Assembly: GCF_030409715.1 (NCBI RefSeq)
Contig: NZ_JAUFQI010000001.1
Coordinates: forward strand, 3,336,501 to 3,400,500
Direction of reading: 5' to 3'
Origin: Reinekea marina
Lineage (GTDB): Bacteria > Pseudomonadota > Gammaproteobacteria > Pseudomonadales > Natronospirillaceae
DNA: 64,000 nucleotides
Part shown: positions 33,799 to 43,245 of the stretch, piece after piece
Position numbering within the stretch: the first letter of the stretch is position 1
Layout: the number at the start of each line of letters is the position of its first letter
Translations under genes and position numbers: made by a program
The notes under the pieces: model-generated
What the model saw: the letters and a program-made list of their open reading frames with translations, nothing else
Told to the model about the DNA's origin: nothing
The model's database searches: none

Positions 33799-35179
33799 AT
33801 TGCTCTCTGAATTTTTTCACGACTGCCAAGGCAATTACGTTAAGGATTAACGTGGTGACAAACAGCATTAAGCCTAAAGCAAACGCTGATAAAGTTTTTG
33901 CACTGTCAAATTCTTGATCGCCCACCAGCAATGTGGCTATTTGCACGGTTACTGTGGTGACCGCCTCTAACGGGTTGGCGGTTAAATTCGCTGCAAGCCC
34001 TGCGGCCATCACAACAATCATCGTTTCACCAATGGCACGAGACGCGGCCAGCAGTACACCACTGACAATGCCAGGCAATGCCGCGGGGAACACGACTTTC
34101 TTGATGGTTTCACTGCGCGTTGCACCTAACCCAATTGAACCATCGCGTAAGGTATTAGGCACTGCGTTTATAACGTCATCGGCTAATGATGATACAAATG
34201 GAATAATCATGATGCCCATTACTAAACCAGCGGCCAATGCGCTTTCAGAAGAAACGCCCTGCGCACCAAACCCTTCTAAGAAATTCTTAAGCTGCGGCGC
34301 CATCGTAAGCGCTGCAAAGAAACCATAAACTACAGTAGGAATACCCGCTAACACTTCAAGCAGCGGTTTAATGATGCTGCGAACTTTAGGTGTGGCGTAT
34401 TCGACTAAAAAGACCGCGGTCATTAACCCAATAGGAACAGCCACCACTAAAGCAATGGCCGCGATCATGAGCGTACCTACAAATAGAGGAATAGCACCAA
34501 ACGCTCCTGATGAACCCGTCACTTCGGCGTTTATCGCCATTTGTGGGCTCCACTTTGTACCGAAAACAAACTCAGTAAAGGGTACGGCTTGGAAGAATCG
34601 TATCGATTCAAATAAAACAGAAAAGACAATACCCACGGTCGTTAAAATGGCCACTGAAGAACTGAGCATGAGAATGGTGCGCAAGACACGCTCAAAATGA
34701 TGCCGTGCTTTTTGAGCGGGGCGAATCAGCACCCAACCTATTGCGGCACACAAGGCGGTAAGTGCAATCACTAAAGTCGTTTTTAGAATACGACTGCTAC
34801 GCTCTAATGCGTCGAGCTGTTCTACAGCTGTTAAAAAAGCTGAATCAGAGGCCGTTGCTAATGACCCAACTCTTAAGTTATTAATTTCTGTCCATAACAG
34901 ACTCAACTCTGAATCGGCCATGTTTTGATAACTCAGGGGTAACTCGCTGAGTACTTTGTTTTGGATCCAAGACTCTTCAAAAATCACCCAAAGACAAAGC
35001 AAGATAATGGCAGGAATACCCGCCCATATACCAGCCATTAAACCGTAGTAGTTTGGCAGCGAGTGTAAGTGGCGTACCCCGCCAATAGACTTCGCAAGCG
35101 CCTCGGATCGCTTTCGCCCAAATACGTACGCCATGATTGCAAACATGACGATGAGCAAAAACAGGGAGGAAGATGTCAT
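33791..35179 (-). CDS. pstC: Phosphate ABC transporter permease PstC
   Basis: A 462-residue permease, longer than the 319 of E. coli owing to two extra N-terminal helices and a periplasmic loop (residues ~65-130). The core shows GSSGAFGAIPLFVGTLMIAAIALVVAVPIGL, LLEVLAGIPTVVYGFFAAL and the coupling motif LRDGSIGLGATRSETIKKVVFPAALPG. It pairs with the similarly extended PstA. It is separated from pstS by 111 bp. Confidence 0.94.
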   Translation of the reverse strand: MTSSSLFLLIVMFAIMAYVFGRKRSEALAKSIGGVRHLHSLPNYYGLMAGIWAGIPAIILLCLWVIFEESWIQNKVLSELPLSYQNMADSELSLLWTEINNLRVGSLATASDSAFLTAVEQLDALERSSRILKTTLVIALTALCAAIGWVLIRPAQKARHHFERVLRTILMLSSSVAILTTVGIVFSVLFESIRFFQAVPFTEFVFGTKWSPQMAINAEVTGSSGAFGAIPLFVGTLMIAAIALVVAVPIGLMTAVFLVEYATPKVRSIIKPLLEVLAGIPTVVYGFFAALTMAPQLKNFLEGFGAQGVSSESALAAGLVMGIMIIPFVSSLADDVINAVPNTLRDGSIGLGATRSETIKKVVFPAALPGIVSGVLLAASRAIGETMIVVMAAGLAANLTANPLEAVTTVTVQIATLLVGDQEFDSAKTLSAFALGLMLFVTTLILNVIALAVVKKFREQYD

Positions 35180-35290
35180 AGTGTCTCCTAATTAAACAAA
35201 ATCGCTAACAGCGATTCACCAAGTTAGCCTAAAACGCGAAAAAAGGAACCAGCCAAAGGCTAGCTCCTTACGCTTCGCATAGTGCGTTTA

Positions 35291-36325
35291 TTACATTGTA
35301 AATTCTTTCTGTGCTGCAACCGCTGCACGTATTTCTTTTAACTCTTGTGACCCTAACGGAATCAATCCTTTTTCTGCAAGGTAGCCATCTTCACCTTGTG
35401 CGGCTGGGCTTAAGAATGTATTCACATACTCAAGAATGCCAGGGATCACACCAATGTGGTTCTTCTTAACGAAGAAGTGCAATGGACGAGACACTGGGTA
35501 GCTACCGTCAGAGATTGAATCAAAGCTGATGTCTACACCGTTAAACGCTGCGCCTTGTACTTTATCGCTGTTTTGATCTAAGAATGAATAGCCAAAGATA
35601 CCGTAAGCGTTTGGATCGGCTTCTAGCTTCTGAACGATAAGGTTGTCGTTCTCACCGGCTTCTACAAAGGCACCGTCTTCACGCATTGAGTCGCAAATTT
35701 CTAAGTATTGGCTCTTGTCGCTGCTCTTTAGGTCTTTGATCCAATCAAACTTAGCACAGCCCTTTTGCATCACAAGCTCAACAAACGCAGCACGTGTACC
35801 AGAAGTTGGTGGGGGACCTAACACTCGAATAGCAACATTCGGTAATTTAGGATTGATGTCACTCCACGTTTTGTATGGGTTTTCGATCAACTCACCGGCT
35901 TTAGTACCCGGTACTTTGGCGGCAAGCGCTAAGAAAATCTCTTGTTGAGTAACGTCTAGTTTTTCGCCTTTCTTGCTGTTTGCAACAGCAATACCATCGT
36001 AGCCAATTTTCACTTCGATAATACCAATGCCTTTTTCAGCGCAAGCCTCGTATTGTGATTGCTTGATGTAGCTTGAAGAGTTGGTAATGTCTGGCGTGCT
36101 TTCACCTACACCGTCACAGAAAAGCTTTAAGCCACCACCAGAACCGGTTGACTCAATGGTCGGTGTTGCAAAAGAAGTAGAACGACCAAAGCGCTCTGCT
36201 ACTACAGTCGCAAACGGATAAACGGTAGATGAACCGACAATATTAATTTGGTCACGAGCGTGCGCCTGCAGAGCGCTTACGGAAGCGATCGTAGTTAAGG
36301 CTGCAGCTAAGAGTACTTTTTTCAT
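35291..36325 (-). CDS. pstS: Periplasmic phosphate-binding protein PstS
   Basis: A 344-residue protein with a signal peptide (MKKVLLAAALTTIASVSALQAHA) and the phosphate-contacting motifs INIVGSSTVYPFATVVAERF, STGSGGGLKLFCDGVGESTPDI and RVLGPPPTSGTRAAFVE. It belongs to the PhoX/SphX-like branch rather than that of E. coli PstS. First gene of pstSCAB-phoU, with a Pho box about 70-90 bp upstream of its start. Confidence 0.95.
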   Translation of the reverse strand: MKKVLLAAALTTIASVSALQAHARDQINIVGSSTVYPFATVVAERFGRSTSFATPTIESTGSGGGLKLFCDGVGESTPDITNSSSYIKQSQYEACAEKGIGIIEVKIGYDGIAVANSKKGEKLDVTQQEIFLALAAKVPGTKAGELIENPYKTWSDINPKLPNVAIRVLGPPPTSGTRAAFVELVMQKGCAKFDWIKDLKSSDKSQYLEICDSMREDGAFVEAGENDNLIVQKLEADPNAYGIFGYSFLDQNSDKVQGAAFNGVDISFDSISDGSYPVSRPLHFFVKKNHIGVIPGILEYVNTFLSPAAQGEDGYLAEKGLIPLGSQELKEIRAAVAAQKEFTM

Positions 36326-36393
36326 TGTATTGCTCCTTTAGTGAATAGTGTGGCCATCACTCGATGGCATGAACGCTATCCTAAAAAAGCAAT

Positions 36394-36411
36394 GTGACAG
36401 TTATGTGACAA
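36394..36411 (-). promoter_or_regulatory. Pho box upstream of pstS
   Basis: The minus strand reads TTGTCACATAACTGTCAC, with TGTCA repeats 11 bp apart and an AT-rich centre, an almost ideal PhoB site. A further TGTCA at 36414-36418 is out of register (8 bp). Confidence 0.92.
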
Positions 36412-36529
36412 ATTGACATTTTTTTCATATTTCTCCTTTAACACCAAAAAAGCAGGCTTTCACATAGGCATAGAAAGCTATAGCCGATATAATGCGGCGC
36501 TTTACAATAACAACTTAAACAGTCGAGTC

Positions 36530-36925
36530 ATGCCTAAATTAGATGAGTCTTATCCAGAGCCGAAAGGTGAGTTACAGCTAAGAGTGGTAGCGCAACCCAG
36601 TGATGTAAACGCCAATGGAGACATTTCTGGCGGATGGTTAGTGTCACAAATGGACAATGCCGCCAGTATCGTTGCCAGCCGCATAGCAAAAGGCCGAACA
36701 GCCACTATGGCTATGGGGGATATGAGTTTTATGCGCCCTATTCGAGTCGGTTCTGTTGTGTGTTGCTATACGCATATTGCGCACGTTGGTAAAAGCTCTG
36801 TCCGCATTAATATAGAAGTGTGGAGCCGAATGCCTGAAGACACTGAGCGAAATAAAGTGACCGAAGCTGAATTTGTGTACGTTGCGATTGATCAGAATCG
36901 AAGAATTCGTTCTATCGAGCTTTAA
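36530..36925 (+). CDS. YciA-like acyl-CoA thioesterase
   Basis: About 131 residues from the ATG at 36530 (MPKLDESYPEPKGELQLR); the open frame extends back to 36413, but the extra 39 residues have no family match and overlap the pst promoter. Hotdog features: LRVVAQPSDVNANGDISGGWLVSQMDNAAS (the catalytic DxNxxGDxxGGW loop of YciA/AcotB type), TMAMGDMSFMRPIRVGSVV and VRINIEVWSR. It hydrolyses acyl-CoAs in the cytoplasm. It is divergent from pstS. Confidence 0.88.
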   Translation: MPKLDESYPEPKGELQLRVVAQPSDVNANGDISGGWLVSQMDNAASIVASRIAKGRTATMAMGDMSFMRPIRVGSVVCCYTHIAHVGKSSVRINIEVWSRMPEDTERNKVTEAEFVYVAIDQNRRIRSIEL

Positions 36926-37012
36926 CTACGGTTTTCCAACCGAGCTAAAAACAACCTAGCTTGGCTTGCAGTCAAACGCTAATCTAACTCTATAACTTAA
37001 GAGGGTTAGATC

Positions 37013-39079
37013 ATGATTCGCTCACTGCTATTAATAGCTTTATTATGGCCAATACTTGGATTCGCTGAGAATCAACTGATTATTGAAACAGTCGACGGCG
37101 TGCTTATCGCTGAAGAAGATCTAGAACAAGATCAGGTGACTGTTGCCCTTGCTAAGGGTAACTACCAATTTTATTTCCGCAATAGCGCCCCTTGCGCTTA
37201 TTCCTTGGGCAATGTAGAAGGTGCAAAACTTCGTTTTAACAAGCCGTTCCCATTGCAGGCTTGCGCCATACAGGCTGTCCCTTTGAAAGTAAGAGTTGCT
37301 GGTGATATCCAGTTTACGCTCAGCACTGAAGATAAAACCGTTTCGTTGAAACTATTGCCAAAACAAACTTCTCAGGCATACGTTAGACCACTTCCAGAAC
37401 ACCAATGCCCTATTTGGCAGGGCGAGCCCGTTACTGTCGATGTCAGCACTCAATTTAAAAATGGCGAGCTAGTTCGGGATTTTTACTCAAAACAAACTGC
37501 GAGCGTTGAAAACGGTGAAGTGACTTTTACCCCCGCAAAAAACAGCAATGGACTGTTACTGATTGAATCGGCCAATGCTGAGCCGTCGGAATTTACTTGG
37601 GGAAATGCGCTGGTCTACTTTTTAATGACAGATCGATTTCACAATGGCGATTTAACAAATGATTTATCTTTTGATCGCCGCAAAGACAACAAAGAAGAAG
37701 TGGGTACATTCCACGGCGGTGATATTAAGGGCGTGATTGAAAAGCTCGACTATATTGAAGCGCTTGGAGCAACCGCTATTTGGATGACGCCCGTTGTAGA
37801 GCAGATTCACGGTTTTGTGGGCGGTGGCAAAGATGGGACGTTCCCATTTTATGCCTACCACGGCTACTGGGCATTAGACTACACCAAGCTTGACCCTAAT
37901 TTTGGCACGGATGAAGATTTACGAACGCTAGTAAAAGAGGCCCATAAACGCGATATTCGATTAGTTTGGGATACGGTCATTAACCATGCCGGCTACCCAT
38001 CTTTAGCGGATTTAAAAGATTTTAACGTGGATGTCCTCAAGCCAAACCAACCGAATATGGGCAATGATTGGCAACCCAAAAACGGAGAGAATTGGCACAG
38101 TTATACTAATTTAATTGATTTTCAAAGTGGCAACTGGCGCAAACAATGGTGGTCAGATGAATGGATACGTTCTGATATGCCAGGTTATACGCCACGAGGA
38201 TACGATGATCTGAGTATGGCATTGGCCGGGTTACCAGACTACCTCACCGAATCTAAAGTTCCGGTAGAATTACCCCCGATATTAAAAAAGAAAAAAGACA
38301 CTCGCGCTCAGAACATTTCACAACCAGTAATTCAACACTTAATAGATTGGCAAACTTATTGGGTTAGAGAGTTTGGCATCGATGCATTTCGAAGCGACAC
38401 CGCTAAGCACGTCGAGCTTGAACATTGGTTAACGTTAAAACAAGAGGCATCGAATGCACGTAGAGACTGGCAAGGGGACAACCAAGATACCAAACTCTCA
38501 GGTGAAACGGATTTTTGGATGGTGGGAGAAGTATTTGGACACCCACTATTTAAAGATTATTACTACGACTATGGTTTTGATAGCCTTATTAATTTTGAAT
38601 ACCAAGATATGGCTCACAACCTTGCCCTATGCATGAACGACTCAGAAACCGTATACCAAAAGTATGCGCAAGCCATAAACAGCGACCCAGACTTTAATGC
38701 GCTAACCTATATAAGTAGCCATGACACTACGCTTTTTTATGCTAAATATCAGAGCTTAGATCTCCAAAAACGTATTGCTGCACCATTCTTATTGCTACCC
38801 GGTGGTATTCAAATCTACTACGGTGACGAAACCGCTCGCCCATTAGGTCCTTATGCCGATGATTTTCATCAAGGTACGCGCTCGGATATGAATTGGTCTA
38901 AACTGTCTGAAGAACATAAAACCTTGCTTAAACATTGGCAATTAATTGGTCAGTTCCGCAAAAAACACGCAGCAGTCGGCACGGGCGCACATCATATGAT
39001 CAGCGAATCGCCCTATGCATTTAGTCGATCAACACAAAATGACCGTGTTATTGTGGTTTTTGCAGGCAACGAACGCTAA
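37013..39079 (+). CDS. Periplasmic alpha-amylase, MalS type (GH13)
   Basis: A 688-residue protein with a signal peptide (MIRSLLLIALLWPILGFA), an N-terminal ~190-residue beta domain, and a GH13 barrel. The barrel starts LVYFLMTDRFHNGD and shows EQIHGFVGGGKDGTFPFYAYHGYW, the calcium/substrate region DTVINHAG, the nucleophile motif GIDAFRSDTAKHVEL (Asp near 461), acid GEVFG (Glu near 504) and ISSHDTT (Asp near 570). The GGGKxGxFPxYAYHGY motif and overall layout follow E. coli MalS. It cleaves maltodextrins in the periplasm. No other maltose genes lie nearby. Confidence 0.9.
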   Translation: MIRSLLLIALLWPILGFAENQLIIETVDGVLIAEEDLEQDQVTVALAKGNYQFYFRNSAPCAYSLGNVEGAKLRFNKPFPLQACAIQAVPLKVRVAGDIQFTLSTEDKTVSLKLLPKQTSQAYVRPLPEHQCPIWQGEPVTVDVSTQFKNGELVRDFYSKQTASVENGEVTFTPAKNSNGLLLIESANAEPSEFTWGNALVYFLMTDRFHNGDLTNDLSFDRRKDNKEEVGTFHGGDIKGVIEKLDYIEALGATAIWMTPVVEQIHGFVGGGKDGTFPFYAYHGYWALDYTKLDPNFGTDEDLRTLVKEAHKRDIRLVWDTVINHAGYPSLADLKDFNVDVLKPNQPNMGNDWQPKNGENWHSYTNLIDFQSGNWRKQWWSDEWIRSDMPGYTPRGYDDLSMALAGLPDYLTESKVPVELPPILKKKKDTRAQNISQPVIQHLIDWQTYWVREFGIDAFRSDTAKHVELEHWLTLKQEASNARRDWQGDNQDTKLSGETDFWMVGEVFGHPLFKDYYYDYGFDSLINFEYQDMAHNLALCMNDSETVYQKYAQAINSDPDFNALTYISSHDTTLFYAKYQSLDLQKRIAAPFLLLPGGIQIYYGDETARPLGPYADDFHQGTRSDMNWSKLSEEHKTLLKHWQLIGQFRKKHAAVGTGAHHMISESPYAFSRSTQNDRVIVVFAGNER

Positions 39080-39253
39080 ACGCACCATAAAAGTGCAAAA
39101 GCAGTATTCTTAGTGATCAATTTAGTAAGTTGGCTGGTTTTTTTGCGAAATTAAAGGAAATTAACGGTGTTTTTTATTCACCGAAGAGTTTTATTACGAA
39201 ACAAAGGCTCTATAATGCGACCCGCATTTGTGCCGTTTGATTGAGGAATCAAC

Positions 39254-39934
39254 ATGAACAATACCAGCCCACTGTCCGTTTTATTTGGACGGTCGCCCGT
39301 AAAGCCCATGCAAGAGCACATCAGTAAAGCTCATGCTTGTACTGAAGAGCTTGTTCCATTCTTTGAAGCCGCGATGAAAGGCGACTATAAAGAAGCTGAG
39401 AAGTACCGCTCATCGATCACCCAATTAGAAGGTGAAGCCGATGCTCTCAAAAAAGACATTCGCGCACATTTACCGAATAGCTTATTTATGCCTGTGCCTC
39501 GTTCTGACTTATTAGAATTATTGAGCATGCAAGACCGCATTGCCAATAAAGCTAAAGATATTTCTGGCATTATGTTGGGCCGTGAAATGATGATACCCGA
39601 TGAAGTTCAGCCTTTAATGAAAGAATATCTTTTAGCGGCAATCGGAACTAGCCGACGCGCTAAAGATGCACTTGCCGAACTCGATGAACTTTATGAAACT
39701 GGTTTTGGCAGTAAAGAAGTAAGCTTTGTAGCAACCTTACTCAGCAAACTTGACGACCAAGAACACAAAACGGACGTTTTTGAAATTCAAATGCGCCGCT
39801 CCCTTCGTGATATTGAAACAAAATACCCCCCTTTAGAGATGATGTTCCTTTATAACGTCATTGACCAAATTGGTGATCTTGCGGACGTTGCTCAGCGTGT
39901 CGGATCTCGCCTACAAATTTTAATCGCCCGTTAG
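39254..39934 (+). CDS. DUF47/TIGR00153 PhoU-like partner of PiT
   Basis: A 226-residue helical protein of the DUF47 (PhoU-like) family: SPLSVLFGRSPVKPMQEHISKAHACTEELVPFFEAAMKGDY at the N-terminus and LPNSLFMPVPRSDLLELLSMQDRIANKAKDISGIMLGREM in the middle, as in the TIGR00153 family. It lies 33 bp before the PiT transporter gene, the usual pairing, and probably modulates that transporter. A TATAAT -10 box is at 39211-39216. No Pho box is seen upstream. Confidence 0.92.
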   Translation: MNNTSPLSVLFGRSPVKPMQEHISKAHACTEELVPFFEAAMKGDYKEAEKYRSSITQLEGEADALKKDIRAHLPNSLFMPVPRSDLLELLSMQDRIANKAKDISGIMLGREMMIPDEVQPLMKEYLLAAIGTSRRAKDALAELDELYETGFGSKEVSFVATLLSKLDDQEHKTDVFEIQMRRSLRDIETKYPPLEMMFLYNVIDQIGDLADVAQRVGSRLQILIAR

Positions 39935-39967
39935 CGACGGCACGTACTGATTAATTGAGGATATTTT

Positions 39968-41233
39968 ATGTTTGTCATTAGTGAATATGGACAGATACTG
40001 ATTCTATTAGCCTGCTTTTTTGGCTTTTTAATGGCCTGGGGCGTTGGTGCAAACGACGTTGCGAACGCCATGGGTACATCGGTAGGCTCAAAAGCATTAA
40101 CTGTAAAGCAAGCCATAATCATTGCGATGATTTTCGAATTTGCCGGTGCATACCTTGCCGGCGGTGAAGTAACCAGCACCATTCGAAAAGGCATTATCAC
40201 GCCAAGTGAGTTTGCGGACAGCCCAGAACTCCTGGTGTACGGGATGATGTCGGCCTTACTTGCTGCGGGTATTTGGCTTGCTATTGCCTCTTCTAAAGGC
40301 TGGCCTGTTTCGACTACCCACTCTATTGTGGGTGCGATTGTGGGCTTTGCTGCCGTAGGCATTGGCGTTGAAACCGTAAACTGGGGTAAGGTTTCGGCCA
40401 TTGTTGCGAGTTGGGTTGTTTCACCTTTACTAAGCGGCACGATGGCTTTTTTAATATTTAGAAGTGTATCTAAACTCATCTTAAACACCGATGACCCGTT
40501 CGCAAATGCCAAAAAATATGTACCGTTCTACATGTTCTTCGTTGGCTTCATGATTGCAATGGTGACCATGGTTAAGGGCTTAAAGCACGTTGGCCTAGAC
40601 TACACCTTTTTACAATCAGCCGGCCTAGCTACATTAGCAGGCTTTGCCGTTATGGCCTTAGGTTACGTATTACTTTCTCGCGTTAAGATTGATGAAGAAG
40701 CCGATAAACACTTTCGCTTTGCGTCTGTTGAAAAGGTCTTCGCTATTCTTATGGTTTTCACGGCCTGCGCTATGGCGTTTGCCCACGGCTCTAACGATGT
40801 AGCAAATGCCATCGGACCCCTAGCTGCAGTTGTTGGCATCATTCAAAACAATGGTGAAATTCTAGCAAAAAGCGCACTACCTAGCTGGATACTGCTATTA
40901 GGCGCCTTAGGTATTGTATTTGGCTTAGCAACCTATGGTTATAAAGTAATGGGTACTATCGGTAAAAAGATCACCGAACTTACCCCAAGCCGTGGCTTTG
41001 CCGCTGAACTAGCCGCCGCTACAACGGTTGTTCTCGCTTCTGGTACAGGCTTACCTGTTTCTACAACACACACGCTTGTAGGTGCTGTACTAGGTGTAGG
41101 TTTAGCACGCGGTATTTCTGCATTGAACTTACGCGTACTTGGTAACATTGTATCGAGCTGGGTGATCACCCTACCTGCCGGCGCATTCTTATCAATAATA
41201 TTCTTCTTCATGCTTAAAGGGATATTCTCTTAA
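39968..41233 (+). CDS. Low-affinity inorganic phosphate transporter, PiT family
   Basis: A 421-residue membrane protein with about ten helices and the duplicated PiT signature: WGVGANDVANAMGTSVGSKALT (near residue 23) and FAHGSNDVANAIGPLAAVV (near residue 272), plus PVSTTHSIVGAIVGF and PVSTTHTLVGAVLG. It imports metal-phosphate with protons. It is the second gene behind the DUF47 partner and ends in an intrinsic terminator. Together with Pst it gives the cell both high- and low-affinity uptake. Confidence 0.95.
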   Translation: MFVISEYGQILILLACFFGFLMAWGVGANDVANAMGTSVGSKALTVKQAIIIAMIFEFAGAYLAGGEVTSTIRKGIITPSEFADSPELLVYGMMSALLAAGIWLAIASSKGWPVSTTHSIVGAIVGFAAVGIGVETVNWGKVSAIVASWVVSPLLSGTMAFLIFRSVSKLILNTDDPFANAKKYVPFYMFFVGFMIAMVTMVKGLKHVGLDYTFLQSAGLATLAGFAVMALGYVLLSRVKIDEEADKHFRFASVEKVFAILMVFTACAMAFAHGSNDVANAIGPLAAVVGIIQNNGEILAKSALPSWILLLGALGIVFGLATYGYKVMGTIGKKITELTPSRGFAAELAAATTVVLASGTGLPVSTTHTLVGAVLGVGLARGISALNLRVLGNIVSSWVITLPAGAFLSIIFFFMLKGIFS

Positions 41234-41251
41234 GGGTTTTGAAAGTGGATT

Positions 41252-41280
41252 AAAAAGGATGCTTCGGCGTCCTTTTTTTT
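41252..41280 (+). terminator. Intrinsic terminator of the PiT operon
   Basis: AAAAAGGATGC-TTCG-GCGTCCTTTTTTTT: an 11-bp stem with a G-T pair and a UUCG tetraloop, followed by a T run, 19 bp after the stop codon. Confidence 0.92.
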
Positions 41281-41323
41281 GGCTTCGGGTTATGCCTAGG
41301 GCTTTGGATTGAGGTAGTAGTCT

Positions 41324-41351
41324 AGCTGCAAGCTGCAAGCTGCAAGCTGCA
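41324..41351. repeat. Four tandem copies of a 7-bp unit AGCTGCA
   Basis: AGCTGCA repeated four times without a mismatch (28 bp), then AGCC. It lies between the PiT terminator and the 106-bp tandem repeats. Copy number of such short units often varies by replication slippage. Confidence 0.9.
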
Positions 41352-41431
41352 AGCCAGAAAGAATAAATTTTGTATGGAGGTTCGCAACCTTTTTATAGGA
41401 ATTGCTTCAGTATCGAACTATCGATACTTTA

Positions 41432-41749
41432 CTTTGCTTCGATAGCTCCTACAGGAAAGGTTTGTGTTTTGTGCTGGCAGGAGGCTTCAGAGTGCAATGA
41501 AGAGCCTAAGAGGCGGTGTTTAACCATCGCGTCTTCGCTTTGCTTCGATAGCTCCTACAGGAAAGACTTGTGTTTTGTGCTGGTAGGAGGATTCGGAATG
41601 CAATGGAGAGCCGATAAGGCCGTGCTTAACTATTGCTTCTTCGCTTTGCTTCTAAAGCTCCTACAAGAAAGGCTTGTGTTTTGTTCTGGTAGGAGGCTTC
41701 GAAATGCAATGGAGAGCCGATAAAACGGTACAAATATTACGCAATCTGC
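41432..41749. repeat. Three tandem copies of a 106-bp unit with REP-like inverted heads
   Basis: Copies start at 41432, 41538 and 41644, each with CTTTGCTTC, exactly 106 bp apart and highly similar by eye. Each carries AGCTCCTAC followed about 25-30 bp later by GGTAGGAGGCT, an inverted pair (GCAGGAG in copy 1). CTCCTAC/GTAGGAG resembles the GTAG head of REP elements mobilised by RAYT proteins, so the unit looks like a BIME-like doublet. No RAYT gene is in the window. No open frame of interest covers it. Confidence 0.85.
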
Positions 41750-41755
41750 AGACAT

Positions 41756-41783
41756 AAAAAAGCCCAGCTTAGCTGGGCTTTTT
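41756..41783. terminator. Intrinsic terminator after rplQ
   Basis: AAAAAAGCCCAGC-TTA-GCTGGGCTTTTT is symmetric and can work on both strands. It closes the alpha operon (minus strand) 15 bp after rplQ. Confidence 0.9.
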
Positions 41784-41797
41784 CGTTAACTCTGACC

Positions 41798-42184
41798 TTA
41801 GTCTTCGCTTGATTCAGCTTCAACTTCAGGACGGTCAACAAGTTCAACGATTGCCATTGGTGCACTATCACCAGCGCGGAAACCGCACTTAAGTACACGC
41901 AAGTAACCACCAGGACGCTCTTTATAACGAGGACCTAAATCGGTGAACAATTTACCTACCATTTCTTTCGATTGTGTACGGTCGAAAGCCAAACGACGAT
42001 TAGCAACTGAATCATTCTTTGCTAATGTAATTAGAGGCTCTGCAACACGACGCAATTCTTTCGCCTTAGGCAAGGTCGTTTTAATCACTTCATGCTCAAA
42101 CAAGCTGTTCGCTAAATTTTGCAACATAGCTTTTCGGTGAGCACTGGTGCGGTTAAAGTGACGACCACTTTTACGATGACGCAT
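41798..42184 (-). CDS. rplQ: 50S ribosomal protein L17
   Basis: A 128-residue protein beginning [20 protein letters not shown], the invariant L17 start, with [29 protein letters not shown] and [27 protein letters not shown]. The acidic tail (EVEAESSED) is a few residues longer than needed for the fold. Last gene of the alpha operon after rpoA. It binds 23S rRNA near the exit side of the large subunit. Confidence 0.97.
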   Translation of the reverse strand: MRHRKSGRHFNRTSAHRKAMLQNLANSLFEHEVIKTTLPKAKELRRVAEPLITLAKNDSVANRRLAFDRTQSKEMVGKLFTDLGPRYKERPGGYLRVLKCGFRAGDSAPMAIVELVDRPEVEAESSED

Positions 42185-42220
42185 TTCTAAATTCCTTACC
42201 AGCCAGAAGACAGGCCCCGC

Positions 42221-43222
42221 TTACGCGAGAACCTTGTCATCATTCTTTAAACTTGCAGGTGGCCATGCTTCTAGAACCATGCCTAGAGACAGACCTTTGG
42301 ATGCAAGAACGTCTTTAATTTCAGTTAAAGATTTCTTACCCAAGTTCGGTGTTTTTAACAGTTCAACTTCTGTACGTTGAATCAGATCGCCAATGTAGTA
42401 GATGTTCTCTGCTTTTAGGCAGTTAGCACTACGAACCGTTAGCTCTAGATCATCAACAGGGCGCAACAAGATAGGATCGATCTTATCTTCTTCTTTCTCT
42501 TGTACCGCTTCTGCTTGGTGATCTAAATCGACAAACGCAGCAACTTGTTGCTGTAAGATCGTTGCAGAACGACGAATCGCTTCTTCAGGATCTAATGTGC
42601 CGTTTGATTCTAATTCAATAACCAGCTTGTCAAGGTCTGTACGTTGCTCAACACGCGCACTTTCTACGGCGTAAGCTACACGAACGACTGGGCTGTATGT
42701 CGCATCCAATTGCAAGCGACCAATCGGTTTACTCTCGTCTTCTTCGCTGCTGCGGGCTTCTGCTGGTACGTAACCGCGACCAACAGTAACTTTCAGAGTC
42801 ATGCTGACGTCTGCGCTGCTGCCCAAGTGAGCGATCACATGGTCAGGGTTAGCGACTTCAACACCATGATCAAGCTGAATATCTCCAGCGGTCAAAGTGC
42901 CTGCACCTGCTTTTTTCAAAGTAAGTGTGCACTCATCTCTTTCATGTAATTTAACAGCCACATCTTTCAGGTTGAGCAAGATTTCTTGCACATCTTCCTG
43001 AACACCTTCGATTGTGCTGTATTCATGTAATACACCGTCGATTTCTACTTCGGTGATAGCCGCGCCTGGCATAGACGACAACAGAATACGACGCAACGCA
43101 TTACCTAAGGTATGGCCGAAACCACGCTCTAATGGTTCAAGCGTAATTTTAGCGCGATTTGCGTTGATTTCCTGCACATCGATGTGACGTGGTGTCAAAA
43201 ACTCGTTGGCTGAACGCTGCAT
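42221..43222 (-). CDS. rpoA: RNA polymerase alpha subunit
   Basis: A 333-residue subunit. The N-terminal domain (about 1-235) carries [37 protein letters not shown] for dimerisation and beta/beta' contact. A linker is followed by the C-terminal domain [30 protein letters not shown]...[23 protein letters not shown], which binds UP elements and activators such as PhoB. It lies between rpsD and rplQ as in most gammaproteobacteria. Confidence 0.98.
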   Translation of the reverse strand: MQRSANEFLTPRHIDVQEINANRAKITLEPLERGFGHTLGNALRRILLSSMPGAAITEVEIDGVLHEYSTIEGVQEDVQEILLNLKDVAVKLHERDECTLTLKKAGAGTLTAGDIQLDHGVEVANPDHVIAHLGSSADVSMTLKVTVGRGYVPAEARSSEEDESKPIGRLQLDATYSPVVRVAYAVESARVEQRTDLDKLVIELESNGTLDPEEAIRRSATILQQQVAAFVDLDHQAEAVQEKEEDKIDPILLRPVDDLELTVRSANCLKAENIYYIGDLIQRTEVELLKTPNLGKKSLTEIKDVLASKGLSLGMVLEAWPPASLKNDDKVLA

Positions 43223-43245
43223 AGATGCCCCTATTTGCAGTGAGA

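Noticed and set aside
36413..36529. Extended N-terminus of the thioesterase gene
   Set aside because: The 39 extra residues overlap the Pho box and pstS promoter and lack similarity to YciA proteins; the internal ATG at 36530 fits the family start.
41324..41749. CRISPR array
   Set aside because: The 106-bp units are contiguous and similar over their whole length, without unique spacers of constant size, and there are no cas genes.
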